A DNA stretch of 64,000 nucleotides from Isoetes taiwanensis (lineage: Eukaryota > Streptophyta > Lycopodiopsida > Isoetales > Isoetaceae). The translations under genes were made by a program, and so were the position numbers. The stretch spans positions 2,921,702 through 2,985,701 of the forward strand of contig JAJEKV010000084.1 of the NCBI GenBank assembly GCA_021234155.1, read 5' to 3'. Below the pieces are notes generated by a model. The model made no database searches. It saw nothing but the letters and a program-made list of their open reading frames with translations, and was not told where the DNA came from. This document shows, piece by piece, positions 34,101 through 46,369 of this stretch (position 1 is its first letter; each line of letters begins with the position of its first letter).

Positions 34101-34404
34101 ATCGAATTGGCTACCAAACGAGTAAAATGTACAAATTCGTGTTTTGAATCGCCACTACCTTCAATCGGGGGCATGAACGTATCCTACCGGGCGAGCCAAC
34201 CATTTCTGAAAAAATATGAATGTGTGGCTAACTGCCCGTCGGGGCCACTAAAAATACCTCGCCCCTTCTCCCCGCTCCTACTCGGCGCTCCCTCACGACC
34301 CATGCCCTCTCAGCCACATGCTGCCTCCGCTCCATCTACTTCTCACTCATCCTCTGCTTCCCGTCCTCCCCCTGCGACTCAGGCTGCGCATACCATTGCT
34401 GTTG

Positions 34405-35260
34405 ACAAATAGGAATTGTGCCTCCGGGTGGTCTCATGGAATTGTCGAGGCTTCCTTTGGCGAAGGGAGGCGATCTCAACTCCGTGGCGGCCCGATATGG
34501 ATCTCATCTTTCTCATGGAGACATGGGAGCATCTTTGGGCCTGAGCTACTTGATCTGCAGGGTTACCAACATTTCGGTCTTCAATACATGCATACGGAGC
34601 GGAGAGGGGTCATGATGGGGTTGCTTGCTACTCTTGGACGACCTTGGCACATTCCGGTTACCCTCTAGAAACCAGGATGCAACACAACGGTACTTGTGGG
34701 TTCGTGTGCATAATACTAGTGACAACCCTCTTTTTACGGCCGCTGTTATTTCCCTCTTAGAGGCGGCACCTTCTATCCCGGCCACTTTCCGTCTGCGGAT
34801 AGGATGGACCCTTATGTCGATCTATATGATGACATACTCTGGCCGGCCTAAGCGATTGGGTAGGGTAGTCCTTCTTGGGGATTTCAATGCGCGGACGGAG
34901 TAGAGCAGCCCATGAGACTTGATCCCCCGGGCCGACGATGTCACGCAATTTCGCCCAAAAAGGCAACCCGCAACGAGGATCGGATGACGGCCAGTCACTC
35001 GCTTTGTGAATGTTCTCTGCTATGTGGTATTTTTTGACTTGATAATTTGCAATGGCATCCGGGTTGGCCGCTTCATAAAGTGCACTGCCGGACATGACAA
35101 TCGGGGGAGGGTCTAGTGTGGTGGACTATGTGCTCGTAGTTGCGCCAAGATATGCATCTCATCCGATCCGTTTCCGGTGGGCACCGGCAATCCGGAATGA
35201 GGAGGTCGACTCGGATCACCTCCCACTTTATTTGGACATTTTTGGCAAGCCACCAAAACC
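34405..35260 (+). pseudogene. LINE endonuclease domain
   Basis: The pieces VSWNCRG, LMETWE, RYLWVRVHNTSDNPLF, LGDFNART and DSDHLPL follow the order of apurinic-type LINE endonucleases. At least three frame changes are needed to read through it. Confidence 0.85.
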
Positions 35261-35869
35261 CCCACTATGCCAGCCCTCGCCATCCTCGATTCTTGCATCC
35301 GGATTATGAGCAAAGCGGAGGACTTCGCCGAGATGCTCATGGGATGCCGGCAATTACGGACCCCCACACTAGAGCGGCCAGACAGACCCAGGTTAGGCGA
35401 GCTATTTGCGGGATGCGAGGGGCGAGAGTGCTTTGGCGGGACCCCCCCCCCCGTCGCCGCTTCGGGGGCGGCAACATTTCAGCGTAAACGGTGGTTTGAT
35501 GCGAGTGTAAAAACGCAAGTGCCAGCTCCGTCACATTCTAGATCCGGTGTACCGGCTTGCGAGGCCACCACCGCGATCACAGCGCCCATCGAAGGACACA
35601 AAGGCGCGGTACCTTGCCGGGCTATCGGGGAGATGTTTGGTTCTGTGGACCCTCATCCTCGAACCTTTTAGCGAGTGCTTGAAGGCCAGACCCGACCCTC
35701 TGAGGGGACATCACACGAGGCGGTGGGAGCAGTACTTGCGGCAGCTCTATGACCCACCCGGGGGGCGTCACGCCCATACCCCCACGGGATGGCCCCCATT
35801 GGTTCTCGGAGGAGGATGTTGTGGAGGGCCCAGAACGGCCGACTAATGGGAAGGCATCGACCTCGATGG

Positions 35870-36560
35870 TATGCGGGCCGAAGTTACTCAAATGGGGCGT
35901 GTTTGGCCGGTGCGATCCTCACTATATCCATTTCAGCGAGCATTGCGGGAAGGTTTTCCCCGACAATGGACCACAAGCGGGATTGTCCCCATTCACAAGG
36001 CGGGCGACCCACACTGTTGTAGGCCAATTCCGGACGATCATGGTCGGCCCGGTATTTGCCAAACCGTTGGGCGGCATCCTCGGCGGCCAGTTGACCACCG
36101 GCCCGAGAGGCCGGATGTGCGAGCCCTCACACAAGCGGGCTTTAGACCCGCCATATCTTTTACACCGGGCATCGATTGAAACAGTAGAAACCATCCAAGC
36201 AGGACTTGTATTGCCGCTTGTGGACTTCGCGAAGGCTTTTGATACGGCCCCAGGGGAAAAGCTATGGGCTAGACTTTCAATCAATGTATCGGCTGTCTGA
36301 GAATGCCATATACTCTTGTATGAGAGTTGTTTTGGCGAGGATGCGCCCCGGGCCAAGCATTCACCCGATGTATCGGTCCGGCGGGGCTGCCCCCTCTCAC
36401 CAACACTTTTGGCCTCTACATTGACCCGGTTAGAGCCGGCTTCTCGAGCATGGGGGATGGCATACGGCTTTTGCACCCAGGTCATCCGCCAGCTCATCTA
36501 TGCAGCGATGTTGACCTTCCGCCCACACCCATAGTTATGCACGGTCTCATCCGGATGCCC
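35870..36560 (+). pseudogene. LINE reverse transcriptase domain
   Basis: VPIHKAGDP, QAGFRP, VDFAKAFDT and RRGCPLSPTL are reverse transcriptase motifs. The catalytic YADD is replaced by LIYAAM or a shifted LCSDV, so polymerase function is lost. Confidence 0.85.
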
Positions 36561-37840
36561 TAGACACGATGCCCCGCCAGTGAGACATGATTGGCGTGAA
36601 TCGGCCAAGACCGGTGGTTCTCATATCCTCTTCCGCCACCCCCACGCCTCCCGCACTCACATATCGGGGACGGCCGTGAAGGTCCGCCCACCTACAAGTA
36701 CCTAGGGGTGGAATTCCCCTCCTCGCTCTGTTGGGGGCGTCCATCCGCTTCGCGGGTGACAACAGGTGAAAGCTTTATGCCATGGAATAACGATCCTGGC
36801 GAGCTCTATGATTGGAGCCATCGATCCACATCTGTTTAGGTGGGGTCGAGATTTGTCCTTCAGACGGGGTCGAGGTTTGGGGCGGTCGTCTCTTTGGCGA
36901 CCTGAATGACTTAGGCGGTGCAGAAGGCATTTTTGGCACAGGCACTTGGGTGAAACCTTGAGTCCCCTATCGGATTGGCTGCAGAGCTGGATTCTTCCGC
37001 TTCAGCGAAGCTGACCCTTGATAGACACACATCGTCTATTTTCGAAAGTGGTTAATATGTGTGATGCTCGGCTCCCGCACGGCTTCTGTTGTGGCAATGG
37101 GCCCCTTGGCGGCTCGGGGCTTTGTTGGAGGGTAAGAGAGATCACTAGTTCGCCCGAATGGAGCGATGCGGGAAACGCAGTCGTCGTCTGTTGAACCACG
37201 AGGGCCAATCGTGGCGGCTGCGGGAGTACCTGGGCCGCTTGCTTCCTTGGCAAGCTCGGGATCCGGCTCTAAGAAGCGAGGTCAAGGCTGACCCATTACA
37301 AGGAGCGAGAATCAACCCGCGTGGCGGGGCCGCGGCTCACCGCGTTCCGGTGCCTGAAAAAGCCAGACTCATTGCCTCCATTCGCATACAGGTGCCCACC
37401 ATCTTCGCATCGAGGCAGGCGGTGGATTGGGGACCCCCCCGGAGACGAAAGCTCTGTCGAGTCTTTGTCGGGACGGGTGCCATTGAGGATGAGTCTCACA
37501 CTTTCGAGTTGCCCAAAGATTGGTCGGATCCGGGCGATATCGTTCCCTGAAATGCGGTAGGACTTGCCCCTACATTTCGATGAACACCCCGTCGGTCGTG
37601 CTGCGGGGTCGTACATTCGAGAGGTCTTGGATCTGCGAGCCCACCTTTGCCCCCTTTGGCTGCCCGTTGATCGGGGCACTCACTGGTCCGGTACATGAGT
37701 GTATATATTTGTGTGTTTTACATTTTAGGTATATTGGAGCGGTTTGTCGGCGGTGATTGCTACCACAATTTTTCCCTCGAAAACCCTTGGTGGGGGTTTT
37801 AATCAGGGTAGTAATCTACTTCTTGTCGCGCTTTTATATT

Positions 37841-37908
37841 GGGTCCCATAGACCGATTGGTCTCCGTGGGCGATAAAAATAACTTCCTTCCTTCCTTCCT
37901 TTCTTCCT
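37841..37908 (+). repeat. LINE 3' stem-loop and (TTCC)n tail
   Basis: GGGTCCCATAGACCGATTGG then TCTCCGTGGGCGATAAAAAT and TTCC units. It matches 4408-4477 and the reverse complement of 39699-39748, although the tails differ (TTCC, ATTCTC, ATTCT). Confidence 0.85.
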
Positions 37909-39583
37909 ATGTCGTTTCAAATGTTATAGCAAAGATTGCAAATAGACCATCTTCTAGTCCTAATCATCCATTACCATTGCATTTTAAAATGCTATACTCC
38001 TTTTTAGGCCTGCTAAACGAGACATCTGTACTTTATTTTTTATTTTCTTTTATTCTCGTGTTTTACTAAAGTAGTAACTTGGATATGAGGTGTATCTTTG
38101 GCATCAAAAATTTGGACCCAAGGAAGGTGTGATGGGATTTTAGCGGCATTGAAAGCATGTTATCGATGCTTAATCAAAGCGAGCAAGCAAATGTCGCGAT
38201 CTTGGCGAATATGGAAATGATTTTTGACACATTAGTAATGCCTGTTGGTTTGTATGCCTGTTGGTTTGTAAACTGCAAGGCAGCATCGTAACTTTGTTGA
38301 TAAGCAATAAGGAAGATTTCATTTGTTAATCCACCGACCGCTTACTCTCCTCTACCATTTGCAACACATCATCTAGCATAGCAACACCCAAGCCATGAAT
38401 CCAGTGAAATTGAGTGTCCATAGCGGAAACAAACTCATAATAATGATGGTAGGCTCCCGTTCAAAAGTAGGGGTAGGTGGAGTTGCACCTTCCTGTTGAG
38501 AAATGAGACCTCTATGATTGGGTGGACAGGCTGGGGATCGAACTGAGTCATTCTTCATGTGTGCCCATTACACATGCTCCAGCATTCCAACACTTCCTGG
38601 ATAATTGTTGCATCATGGATGCCTAGAGCTCCTGAAGAGTTTCCCATTGCTGCTGAAGTTTGTTGCATTTGTCAGAGTCAAGGAAATAGGTATTTGAAAA
38701 TATAGAAGAAGCATTTGGCATGGAAGAAAAAAGCAGAACTAAGGGGAATGAAAAGAATGGGAGGCAAAACTTACAACTGGAGATGCTAACGAAGTAGAAA
38801 AAGAAAGAGAAAATCAAAAGGAAAAAGCAGTGAAGGCAGAAGAAGGGGATGACTTAGAAAAAAGGAACCCTGCTCACTGGAGTCCAAATCAGGCGATAAG
38901 GAACCTTTTCTTTGACGATGGGTGTCGACTAAACGAGTAAAATCTTGAGGGAAAATGGGGCCGAGGATTAGTGGCACGAGAGGTTCTCAAGGATGTGGGT
39001 ATAAGTTCAATGACCCGAGAGAGAAAAAAAAACTTAATAAGCAAAAAAAAAAAAGAACTAAATTACCAAATGGAGAATACCACCTCAATGAGAATTTTTA
39101 AAATGAGCGAAAAGTCAATAAGGAATATGAAGCTTTTAGAAAGGAAGATGGAGTAGCGTACGAAGAATATGAGAGTATGACAACTAACAAACTAAGAGAT
39201 GGGAATAGGACAACTAAGGATCGCTAGAACCAATAAAACACCCAACCATAGGATATACAAATTCCTTCATAATAACATACGGTGCATGTAATACCCATAG
39301 CAATGCAAGTAAATCCCCAATGAATGCACAAAAAATTAAAAAGCATAGAGCAATGAGAAGACAAATGACCCTGAAGGCAATATAATTTTATATATTGTAA
39401 AAAATGTGCTAAAAGCCATTACTATATAACAAAAAATAATGTGCTTCCATCCTTCCATGAAGAAGGCATGGAAGAAATAGAAAAATGATCTGTCGATGCC
39501 CTGTGGGTGTCTAGATATTTCTTAGTAGCTCTTCTCACAATTTCACAAATGTCTAGCTTAATGCACAAAACAATAACTCCTTA
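37909..39583. other. Non-coding; no gene recognised
   Basis: GCCTGTTGGTTTGTA is duplicated at about 38249. An A-rich, Lys-coding stretch lies at 38971-39156. A minus frame at about 38560-38680 reads QQQWETLQEL, gag-like in flavour but too short to call. Confidence 0.4.
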
Positions 39584-39620
39584 CTAGTAATGGTGCCCGG
39601 CGTTCTTTGGGCATAAGTTC
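39584..39620 (-). mobile_element. Helitron 3' terminus (minus orientation)
   Basis: Read on the minus strand: AACTTATGCCC, AAAGAACGCC, GGGCACCATTACTAG, then host T. A GC-rich hairpin (GCCC/GGGC) sits about 8 bases before the terminal CTAG, the structure of a Helitron 3' end, and insertion is between A and T. The terminus shares about 30 positions with 60868-60899. The element body lies to the right; I cannot find its 5' TC end. Confidence 0.75.
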
Positions 39621-39695
39621 GAATTTTATGTGTGGAGGAAAGCGTATTATTTCGAGACTCATTTTATAAACCTAATATAATTAGGCAAATCCATA

Positions 39696-39790
39696 GAATA
39701 GAATATGATTTTATCGTCCACGGAGACCAACTGGCCTATGGGACCCAAGTACAAAGAGAGAGCAGCAGGCGTATTACTACCAGGATAGAG
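39696..39790 (-). mobile_element. LINE 3' end fragment (minus orientation)
   Basis: The minus strand reads GGGTCCCATAGGCCAGTTGG, CGATAAAATCATATTCTATT and CT: the same 3' stem-loop and an ATTCT-type tail. Similarity to the 37.8 kb LINE extends upstream through GGTAGTAAT. Confidence 0.7.
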
Positions 39791-39839
39791 AAATTATTAT
39801 TTCTTGTCACTAGTACTCTAAATTTAAGTTGCGCCTAAG

Positions 39840-42510
39840 GGCTCTCAAAAGCTTTAGGTCGCATTAACTATAAGAAATTGCTGTGGACGTTCCATGTGAC
39901 TGTACATCAAGAGTGGGGTATTAATGTGTTGCATGTATTATATATAGCATGTTAATTTTTGAGAAAGCTGGCTTATATGTTGAAATCTCTGGGGCAAAGT
40001 TTTTAACATAAGTGAGGACCGTCCTAGGACCCTCCTAACCAGGTTGAATAAAGCCAATTAGGACTGAGCAAACATCTTGTTTTGGAGCAACTTAATTGTC
40101 TCAATCGATACTCTTTAAAGCATATGTATGTGTTGGTGGAATTATTGCTACATTGCTCTGGTACCATCATATGAGTGGCAATTATATAGAGCATGTGAAC
40201 TGGATTCTTTATAAGCTATACATGTGCCATTAAATGGTTTCCTTTTAAAGCACATATGGAACATACAACGCCCATGTGTCATAGTCTAACTATATTTAGG
40301 AACCGACCACTTGTTAAAACAAAATACTCATATCACAAATTGTGGAACTTTTTTATATAAGCCATGAATTAGAGAAAAAATCTTTCTTACAAAAATCACA
40401 CCCTTTTGAAACTCTTCAGTGTATTGAACTCATGATTGAGCTTTTTATTGCATATATAAGATCACAAAAGATTAAATATGACAAATAGATAAAGAAGTAG
40501 CTGACAACGTTTTAGATGAAGGACATATATGCTCACAAAAGATTAAATATGACAAATAGATAAAGCAGATAACAACGTTTCATTTAAAATCAGATATCGC
40601 ACGTGTCAGTGTATGTACAATCATCTAGACGACCCTCAAATACATTCTTTTAATGTTCATTCTTAGTTGGCCCGTTTTCTTGTGTGCTCAGCTTCTAAGC
40701 TACATTTTTTGCAGTTGTTAGTTAGAAAACTAATTTCAAAGATCCTAACTCTGTTAATCAATCTCTTTCACATTGTACTCTGTTTCCTTGATCTGATGTC
40801 CAAGTCAAAATAATGCTCCCTCAACAAAGGACACAGCCTGTGGTTAACCTTCTAAAGTCGGAATCATGACTTAATCAGTCTTCATTTTTATAAGCTCGAG
40901 CTGATTATATCATTCCTGCTTAACAAATCCCATTAGATGAGCAAGAATTTCTTTTGCCTTCCAATGAGACAACCTTCATAACCTACTTAACATTCCAACA
41001 AAGAATGAAATATCAAGTTGAGAGACTGACTAAATAGGTCCAATAAAGAACGATAATTACATTATCTCCAAATGTACATAATATAACTTTGAAGCTTGGT
41101 AAGGAAAAATTGTTTGGCGGAGACATGTTTTCATATGAAGTTTAGAGTCAATAATTTCTATTATTTCTCATTGTGCGATGTGTGGCGTAGACACCATCAC
41201 GCCATTACCATTTCCATGGCTCAATACCCGGTGGTTATGACTAATTTTAAATATGAGGGGCGACATACTTTGTGCCTCTTCACGCATCTGGATCGGAGAC
41301 CAAGCATGAAAATGCGACAAATCGGCCCCGCATGCAAATAATTGAATTACAAAGTAAGATAGAGTAAAGCAAGCTTGTCCTACCTTAGCAAGCATGTAGA
41401 TCACTGTTCCTTTTCTCAAAATCTTGGCATTCCGGTTTCTAAAGCCTTTTCATAGCTTGCTCTAACCATGGCTTTAGTTTCAAGCTAATAAACCAACTTA
41501 AAAATAATATAATAACGTACACTGGTGGTCTAATAGAAGCAAGGAGAATATATTAAAAATAGAAAAATCAAAATCGGTTGGCCATAGATTTACCCTGCAG
41601 AACTGCCATACCCCTGTTGTGCCTTTATTGCAGAATCGAATGCAAAAATGCAACAATATCTGATGTCAAATAATGCAAAAGCTTAAACTACACAACCTTT
41701 TAATGGATGCATTGGGGTCTCTTTTTAATTCTCTGAGTTGGATGAAGCCCACCGGCTTTGCCAATTAATGATATAGGAGATTAGAATTTCCATCAACCTA
41801 AAAGCGTGGAGGTGAGCGATTGCTTGACAAAGAAAGAAAATACCCCCGTAATATAAGCACTTTTTTTAAGCAAACCGGAACTTTAAAGTAATAACAATAT
41901 TAGAATATCTCTAACATCGCCAAAAAAGCCCGACATTTGCTATTGATCGGACAAAAAAAAGGAAAAATTTCTGCGACAAAATAAATGCAGAATAAGCATG
42001 GACGGATGCTAGATAAAAGAAATGGACAAAAGGTGAAGGATTAAAGGAAAACCAACAAATAATGCGCCTTGCAACATGCCCAAATTCGTTTTTCTTCCAG
42101 GCTGGTCCCATGCTAACCTTACTAGGTCTGTAGAATGAAAGCCTGCTAACTTTGCTTGCAAAAAATGTGATATCAAATTAATTTCTAATAAAAACATGTA
42201 AAACCATCATTGGCCTTAAATAGCCATTATTTATGCAGAGTACATGTAAATTATCCTGTCTACAGCATGTACCAGCTATAAATAACAATATGCAACAATA
42301 TCCAAAATGTTTCGTTGCCATAGCACATGCATATATCTATTTTAACCTTTAGCAGTCCGTTGTATCATCTAACACAGTTTACTACTCTATTTAAACTGTG
42401 GTACAGCTTACTACTCTATTTAAACCATGGTACAAATTAGATCCCTGGATGCCAACCATGCCTGACCCAAGCCAATAATCAAATGATGCACCTTTAATGT
42501 ATTATTCGCT
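39840..42510. other. Long AT-rich stretch without recognised genes
   Basis: A 70-bp unit (CACAAAAGATTAAATATGAC) is duplicated at 40462-40580, and TACTACTCTATTTAAAC is repeated near 42370-42425. Frames at 41096-41341 and 41911-42197 have no recognised motif. Confidence 0.45.
40462..40580. repeat. 70-bp tandem duplication
   Basis: Two units start CACAAAAGATTAAATATGAC with spacing of 70 bp and continue to CAACGTTT. Confidence 0.85.
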
Positions 42511-42712
42511 TCAATCCATTAAAAGACGAATGAGATGGTTGGCTAAGAAGGGAGCAGAATCACGACAGTTTTGAATAATCAAAGAGTGAAGGAGCTTACC
42601 TGAATCCAAGTCTTTCTGATGGGTGTAGTCATGCACCAGCCGATAAGCCAAGTCTGGAGATAAATTCTTCCAATTCCCTCCTTCTTCCAACACCAGTTCC
42701 CACACCAGCTTA
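42511..42712 (-). pseudogene. PPR-like protein fragment
   Basis: The minus frame reads LSPDLAYRLVHDYTHQKDLD, then SGKLLHSLIIQNCRDSAPFL and ANHLIRLL. The G-K-x-L-H-x-x-I-x-x-x-g-x-x-x-x-x-F-L-x-N-x-L-I pattern is that of the first helix pair of plant-type pentatricopeptide repeat proteins, which bind organellar RNA. Only one repeat is visible. A GTAAGC site inside the frame may be a donor. The fragment abuts the inverted dispersed repeat at 42720-42930. Confidence 0.45.
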
Positions 42713-42719
42713 TGGACCT

Positions 42720-42930
42720 TGCTCTAATGCTTGATGGTGCCGGTTAACCAGTTCCCACTCCAGCCGCACAGCAACAATGGCGACCGAGAGTTTACAGGTA
42801 AGAGTAGGTTGGAGCAGTCACAGCATATCCTAGGTATATTCTAGCATATACCTAGAATATGCCAAAAGCCCACATAAACAAGTGTTTGCCCCCCAAGGGG
42901 CAACCCAAAAAGGAAAACAAAGAGGGTATT
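42720..42930 (-). repeat. Inverted copy of the dispersed repeat
   Basis: Reverse complement aligns with 26118-26330: TTTTTGGGTTGCCCCTTGG, GGCATATTCTAGGTATATGC, GACTGCTCCAAC and CTGTAAACT blocks. Confidence 0.7.
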
Positions 42931-43460
42931 CGAAACACATATATCAATACCGATTTGGGGTAATTAATATTGATGTGACCTGCCTAAATATCTAATAATT
43001 ACAATGGGATGCCAGATTTTTATCTTTTCTCCGCCCCTTTGTTTCTTAAGCTTACTCTGTTTTCGCTTAACGGGAATTCATTATGTCAAACAACGGGACT
43101 CGTTTGTGACAAAGTTTTAATGATGGCGACAAAGTTGGTGGCCCGGGAAGTTGGAGGCTCTAGCAACGATCTGCCTGCCAATATACACAAAAATGGCCAT
43201 CTTTGATATTATCTTGGTGTGCTGCGCATCTTGCCGATCACGAGAATAGTCTTATTTTTCCTTTCTGCTACCCCATTCTGTCATATTTTTTCTCATAGAT
43301 GATGAGTTGTCGATGATGATGAACCGCCATCAAAGAGGCCATTTTGTGTTGCTCTTAAGTAAAAGTGAATTTCAACGGAGGCTTGGCATACTTCTATTAC
43401 CTCCTTGTTTTAATTAGCATAAATCTTCTCAATGTTTTCCTTTTTCTTCTTTTTTTTAGA
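42931..43460. other. Spacer, possibly intron or upstream exon of the B3 fragment
   Basis: A frame at 43009-43206 (plus) is open but unrecognised. The sequence ends in a pyrimidine tract and AG acceptor at about 43460. Confidence 0.35.
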
Positions 43461-43752
43461 TACTAGATGGCCGAAGACAAATGGCAAAATCCTCCCCAAA
43501 GGATCTAGTGTACTAATTACTGGTCCCGACAATAAAAAAACAGTCTTAGCAGGAAAAAGAAGCGGGAATTGCCTCAGTGATGGTTGGACTGGCTTCAAGA
43601 AACTGTTTGGTTTACGCCTCGGTGATGTGTTGGAATTCAAATTACACGAAGACGAGCTTCAATGGAATATGAAAATACTGGAGGATGCAGCTTTGCATAG
43701 GCTGAATAGAGCCTGGTATCAAATTCCTTATCACAGTTTAATGTGCTCATAA
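43461..43752 (+). pseudogene. B3-type DNA-binding domain exon
   Basis: After a T-rich tract and an AG acceptor the frame reads KILPKGSSVLITGPDNKKTV, LAGKRSG and LSDGWTGFKKLFGLRLGDVL then EFKLHED. The GW-x-x-F-x-x-x-x-x-L-x-x-G-D-x-L-x-F core is the hallmark of plant B3 domains, as in REM, ARF and LAV transcription factors, which contact DNA in the nucleus. The frame is intact to a stop at 43750. Only the C-terminal two thirds of the domain is present. No promoter or other exon is recognisable, so I call it a gene fragment; a real gene with distant exons is possible. Confidence 0.7.
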
Positions 43753-44855
43753 ATACATGTCCATTGTAGGTCAATTTTTTGGCTTTTTGTTTTTCCAAAA
43801 TTTTGTTTGTAGAGAATAGGTTCTCGTTTGATTTGTGCTTTGTATACTAGTGAGTATTTCATTTGCTTCCAAATTGATATGTTTACATGTTCACAACCAC
43901 TTTCGGTTTCTTAAAATTAATAGCAACAACATCATCAATACAACCTCCACTTTGGTGCTTCTCCAACACGAACTCGTTAATTAGTTATACTAATTCGTAT
44001 GCATTGCTATTTTTTCTTTAACCAGTTTCTTTGAGTGTTTAACAACAAAAAGTATCTAATAAGTGTTTAACAACAAAAAGTAGTATAGCGTTTCTAGTCA
44101 AGTGGAGATAAGAAAGATTTGTCATTCTTTTATAGTCTCCACGTTACAAAATAAGGAAACACATGCAATGTACAATAGACATCAAGAGGATTATATATTA
44201 GAACATATATATTTACAATGGCAAATGTTATACTACTATTGTGTGGTGACTGCTATCAGCACATTTACAGGAGCAAAATTACGCTTATACTTTGTGGATT
44301 AGTTCTAAGGATATAGATAGCCATCAGATATTATGCATAGATGATGTCTGTCCGTCCAAAATTCACAGCCTTTCTTCTGCAACAGAATATTAAAAGAGGA
44401 TTAGATTTCCATGCAAAGTCACAATATTGGCTGTTGTTCTTGTTTCTAGAATACCTTGTCTATGATCACCCAGTTGTTGCAGGAGTTCCCATTGAGTGAG
44501 CCTGCTCTTCTGCCAAATATGATGATGTGAAGGCCTGACATTTTTAGGTTAGTGGCATCACCCACATTGCCCGTCTTTGGAAATATAACCCAACATGAGT
44601 TTAGTTCGAAACAGGAAATCTGCAGATATGTTCTTACCCGGGTTACATTTCTTGGTTTGAATAGGAACGCTCTGATTCATCCTTCAGTCAAAGCTGCAAC
44701 TGACCTGAAGATGGCAGTTGGTCCAAATGATCCATAAGGAAGATACATGTGTAGCAGCGAATGGATTGTACTACCAGGCTAGTATATTTCCGTAGCTTCC
44801 AATAGAGTGAAGAGCCCATCTGGAAAAATTTGATCAATGGTGCAGGGAAAATTGC
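43753..44855. other. Non-coding; GTGTTTAACAACAAAAAGTA duplicated
   Basis: The word at about 44035 recurs 28 bp on. A frame at 44552-44737 starts from GTG and has no recognised motif. The segmental duplication begins at about 44856. Confidence 0.4.
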
Positions 44856-45569
44856 GTATAGACTTCATTACAACCATTAAGAGATTACTCCCGCCAAGCA
44901 CTGGAGAGAGCATGTAATATGGCCTTCTTGATGCTGTTATGAAGGAACAATTTGGCAAAACAGGTGGATATAAAAATGGTATTTGGTACGTGCTATCTTA
45001 TATTCTATTCTAGAATGCTAGCCTTGTATCTTAATCCGTTATCTTTTTTTTTAGATAAAGTCCAATGTTCATGGTCGTGGTGGAGGTGCAAGAGTAATAA
45101 GCAAGTTGGAGTATATGCATGCAGACTACTGGAGTTTAAATGAAAGGAGGGCCATGAAATACTATAATATTATTTCATGTTCTGATTTTTTCAAAATCGT
45201 TGGTTTTCCAATAGTTTTGCAGAAGCTTGGAGATTCAGCTTCTTAAGGTCGTACGTATTGGGAATCATTAGTAGAAACCTCAGAAGCTTGTAGATCATTT
45301 GCTTAATATATTTTCAATGTCGTGTGATTGAGCACCTTTTCTTTTTTGGGTTGCCCCTAGGGGGGGAAGCCCTCATCCATGTGGGTCTATGGCATATTCC
45401 AGGTATAATGACTGCTCCAAACTTACAATCGGGTGTAAACTGGCGGTGGCCACTGTTATTGGGCAGCCACTTTGGAAATCGGATAACCGGTGCTTGGTCC
45501 TCCTAAGCAATGATGAAAGAAACCTGGAAAGGGACACATTCGAAGCTATTTGAGTGATGAGTGATATGC

Positions 45570-46065
45570 CAAATCGAGGGAGTTGCTACTCGTGTTGAAA
45601 GTCAGTTGAAGCTTGTTATAAGACCAATGTATTCAAATCCCCCAATTCATGGGGCATTAAGTACGTCTGTTTTCCTAAAGTGGACGGTTGAATTGAAAGC
45701 AATGGCTGATCGCATTATAAGTATGAGACACCAACTTTATGATGCTCTTCATGCTCGAGGTGAGTTGTCATGATTGGGCTATGTAGTTATTAGACTGTTG
45801 GGACTGTTTGTTGAAGAATTGCTTGTTGTTGCATACTTAGGCATACCTGGAGAATGGACTTATATTTTAAAGCAGATTGGAATGTTCTCTTTCACTGACC
45901 TAAACAAGTAGCAAGTGGAGTTTTCGAGTTTTCTACTTGGTACTCACAGGCATGTATTGACACTAAGAGATCCGTGCATCTTTTACATACAGCTAAACAT
46001 GGCAGGCCTCACTTGGCTGATGCAATTTATGTTGCTGTTACACAGATATATTGAAATTCACTTAA
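45570..46065 (+). pseudogene. Aspartate aminotransferase 3' exons, copy 2a
   Basis: Better preserved than copy 1: [20 protein letters not shown] then [20 protein letters not shown] and [20 protein letters not shown], ending at the GTGAGT donor at 45760. A short deletion replaces the residues before WTVELK. The next exon (from about 45841) reads [20 protein letters not shown] and then a stop (TAG) within LNKQ. The last part HLADAIYVAVTQ lies near 46010-46050. The PLP lysine and N-terminal half are missing. Confidence 0.88.
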
Positions 46066-46369
46066 TTCGTGCAAAAGTGACGTAATTTTCTAACTGGTGT
46101 CCATTTTTTACATAGATGCATTGCAAACTAAATAATAACAAAGGGAAGATGTATGTCATGCTCTTCATCATTGGGGTTTAATTTAAAAGCGCAATGCATT
46201 AGTTGGTAATACAGGTGGTGATGCATGTCATAAAAGGACATTGAGAATTGCCATTTGTTTCTTCTCACTATTTAACCCTTTTTTACCGGTTAAGCAAATT
46301 CCATGATCACTTCTTTGCAAACGAATGGAAACATTTTAACTTGTATGTGCAGCATTTAGTCAAAAATCA

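Larger units (their letters stand above)
34107..37908 (+). mobile_element. Dead non-LTR retrotransposon (LINE) with EN, RT and 3' tail
   Basis: Motifs in order over many frameshifts: LCLRVVSWNCRG (34405), LIFLMETWE, LGDFNART (about 34875) and VVDYV...DSDHLPL (35120-35230) of an APE-type endonuclease. Next come GIVPIHKAGDP (35975), FRTIMV...FAK, QAGFRP, VDFAKAFDT (36220), VRRGCPLSPTL (36375), a decayed YADD box (LIYAA at about 36495), TYKYLGVEF (36690) and a C-terminal RRRKLCRV...GAIEDESH segment (37440). The 3' end carries the GGGTCCCATAGACCGATTGG stem-loop and a TTCC-repeat tail. APE endonuclease plus reverse transcriptase drive target-primed reverse transcription in autonomous copies. This one cannot be active. 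Confidence 0.9.

Noticed and set aside
35922-36497. 191-codon minus-strand frame
   Set aside because: Shadow of the plus-strand LINE reverse transcriptase in GC-rich DNA; it has no motif of its own.
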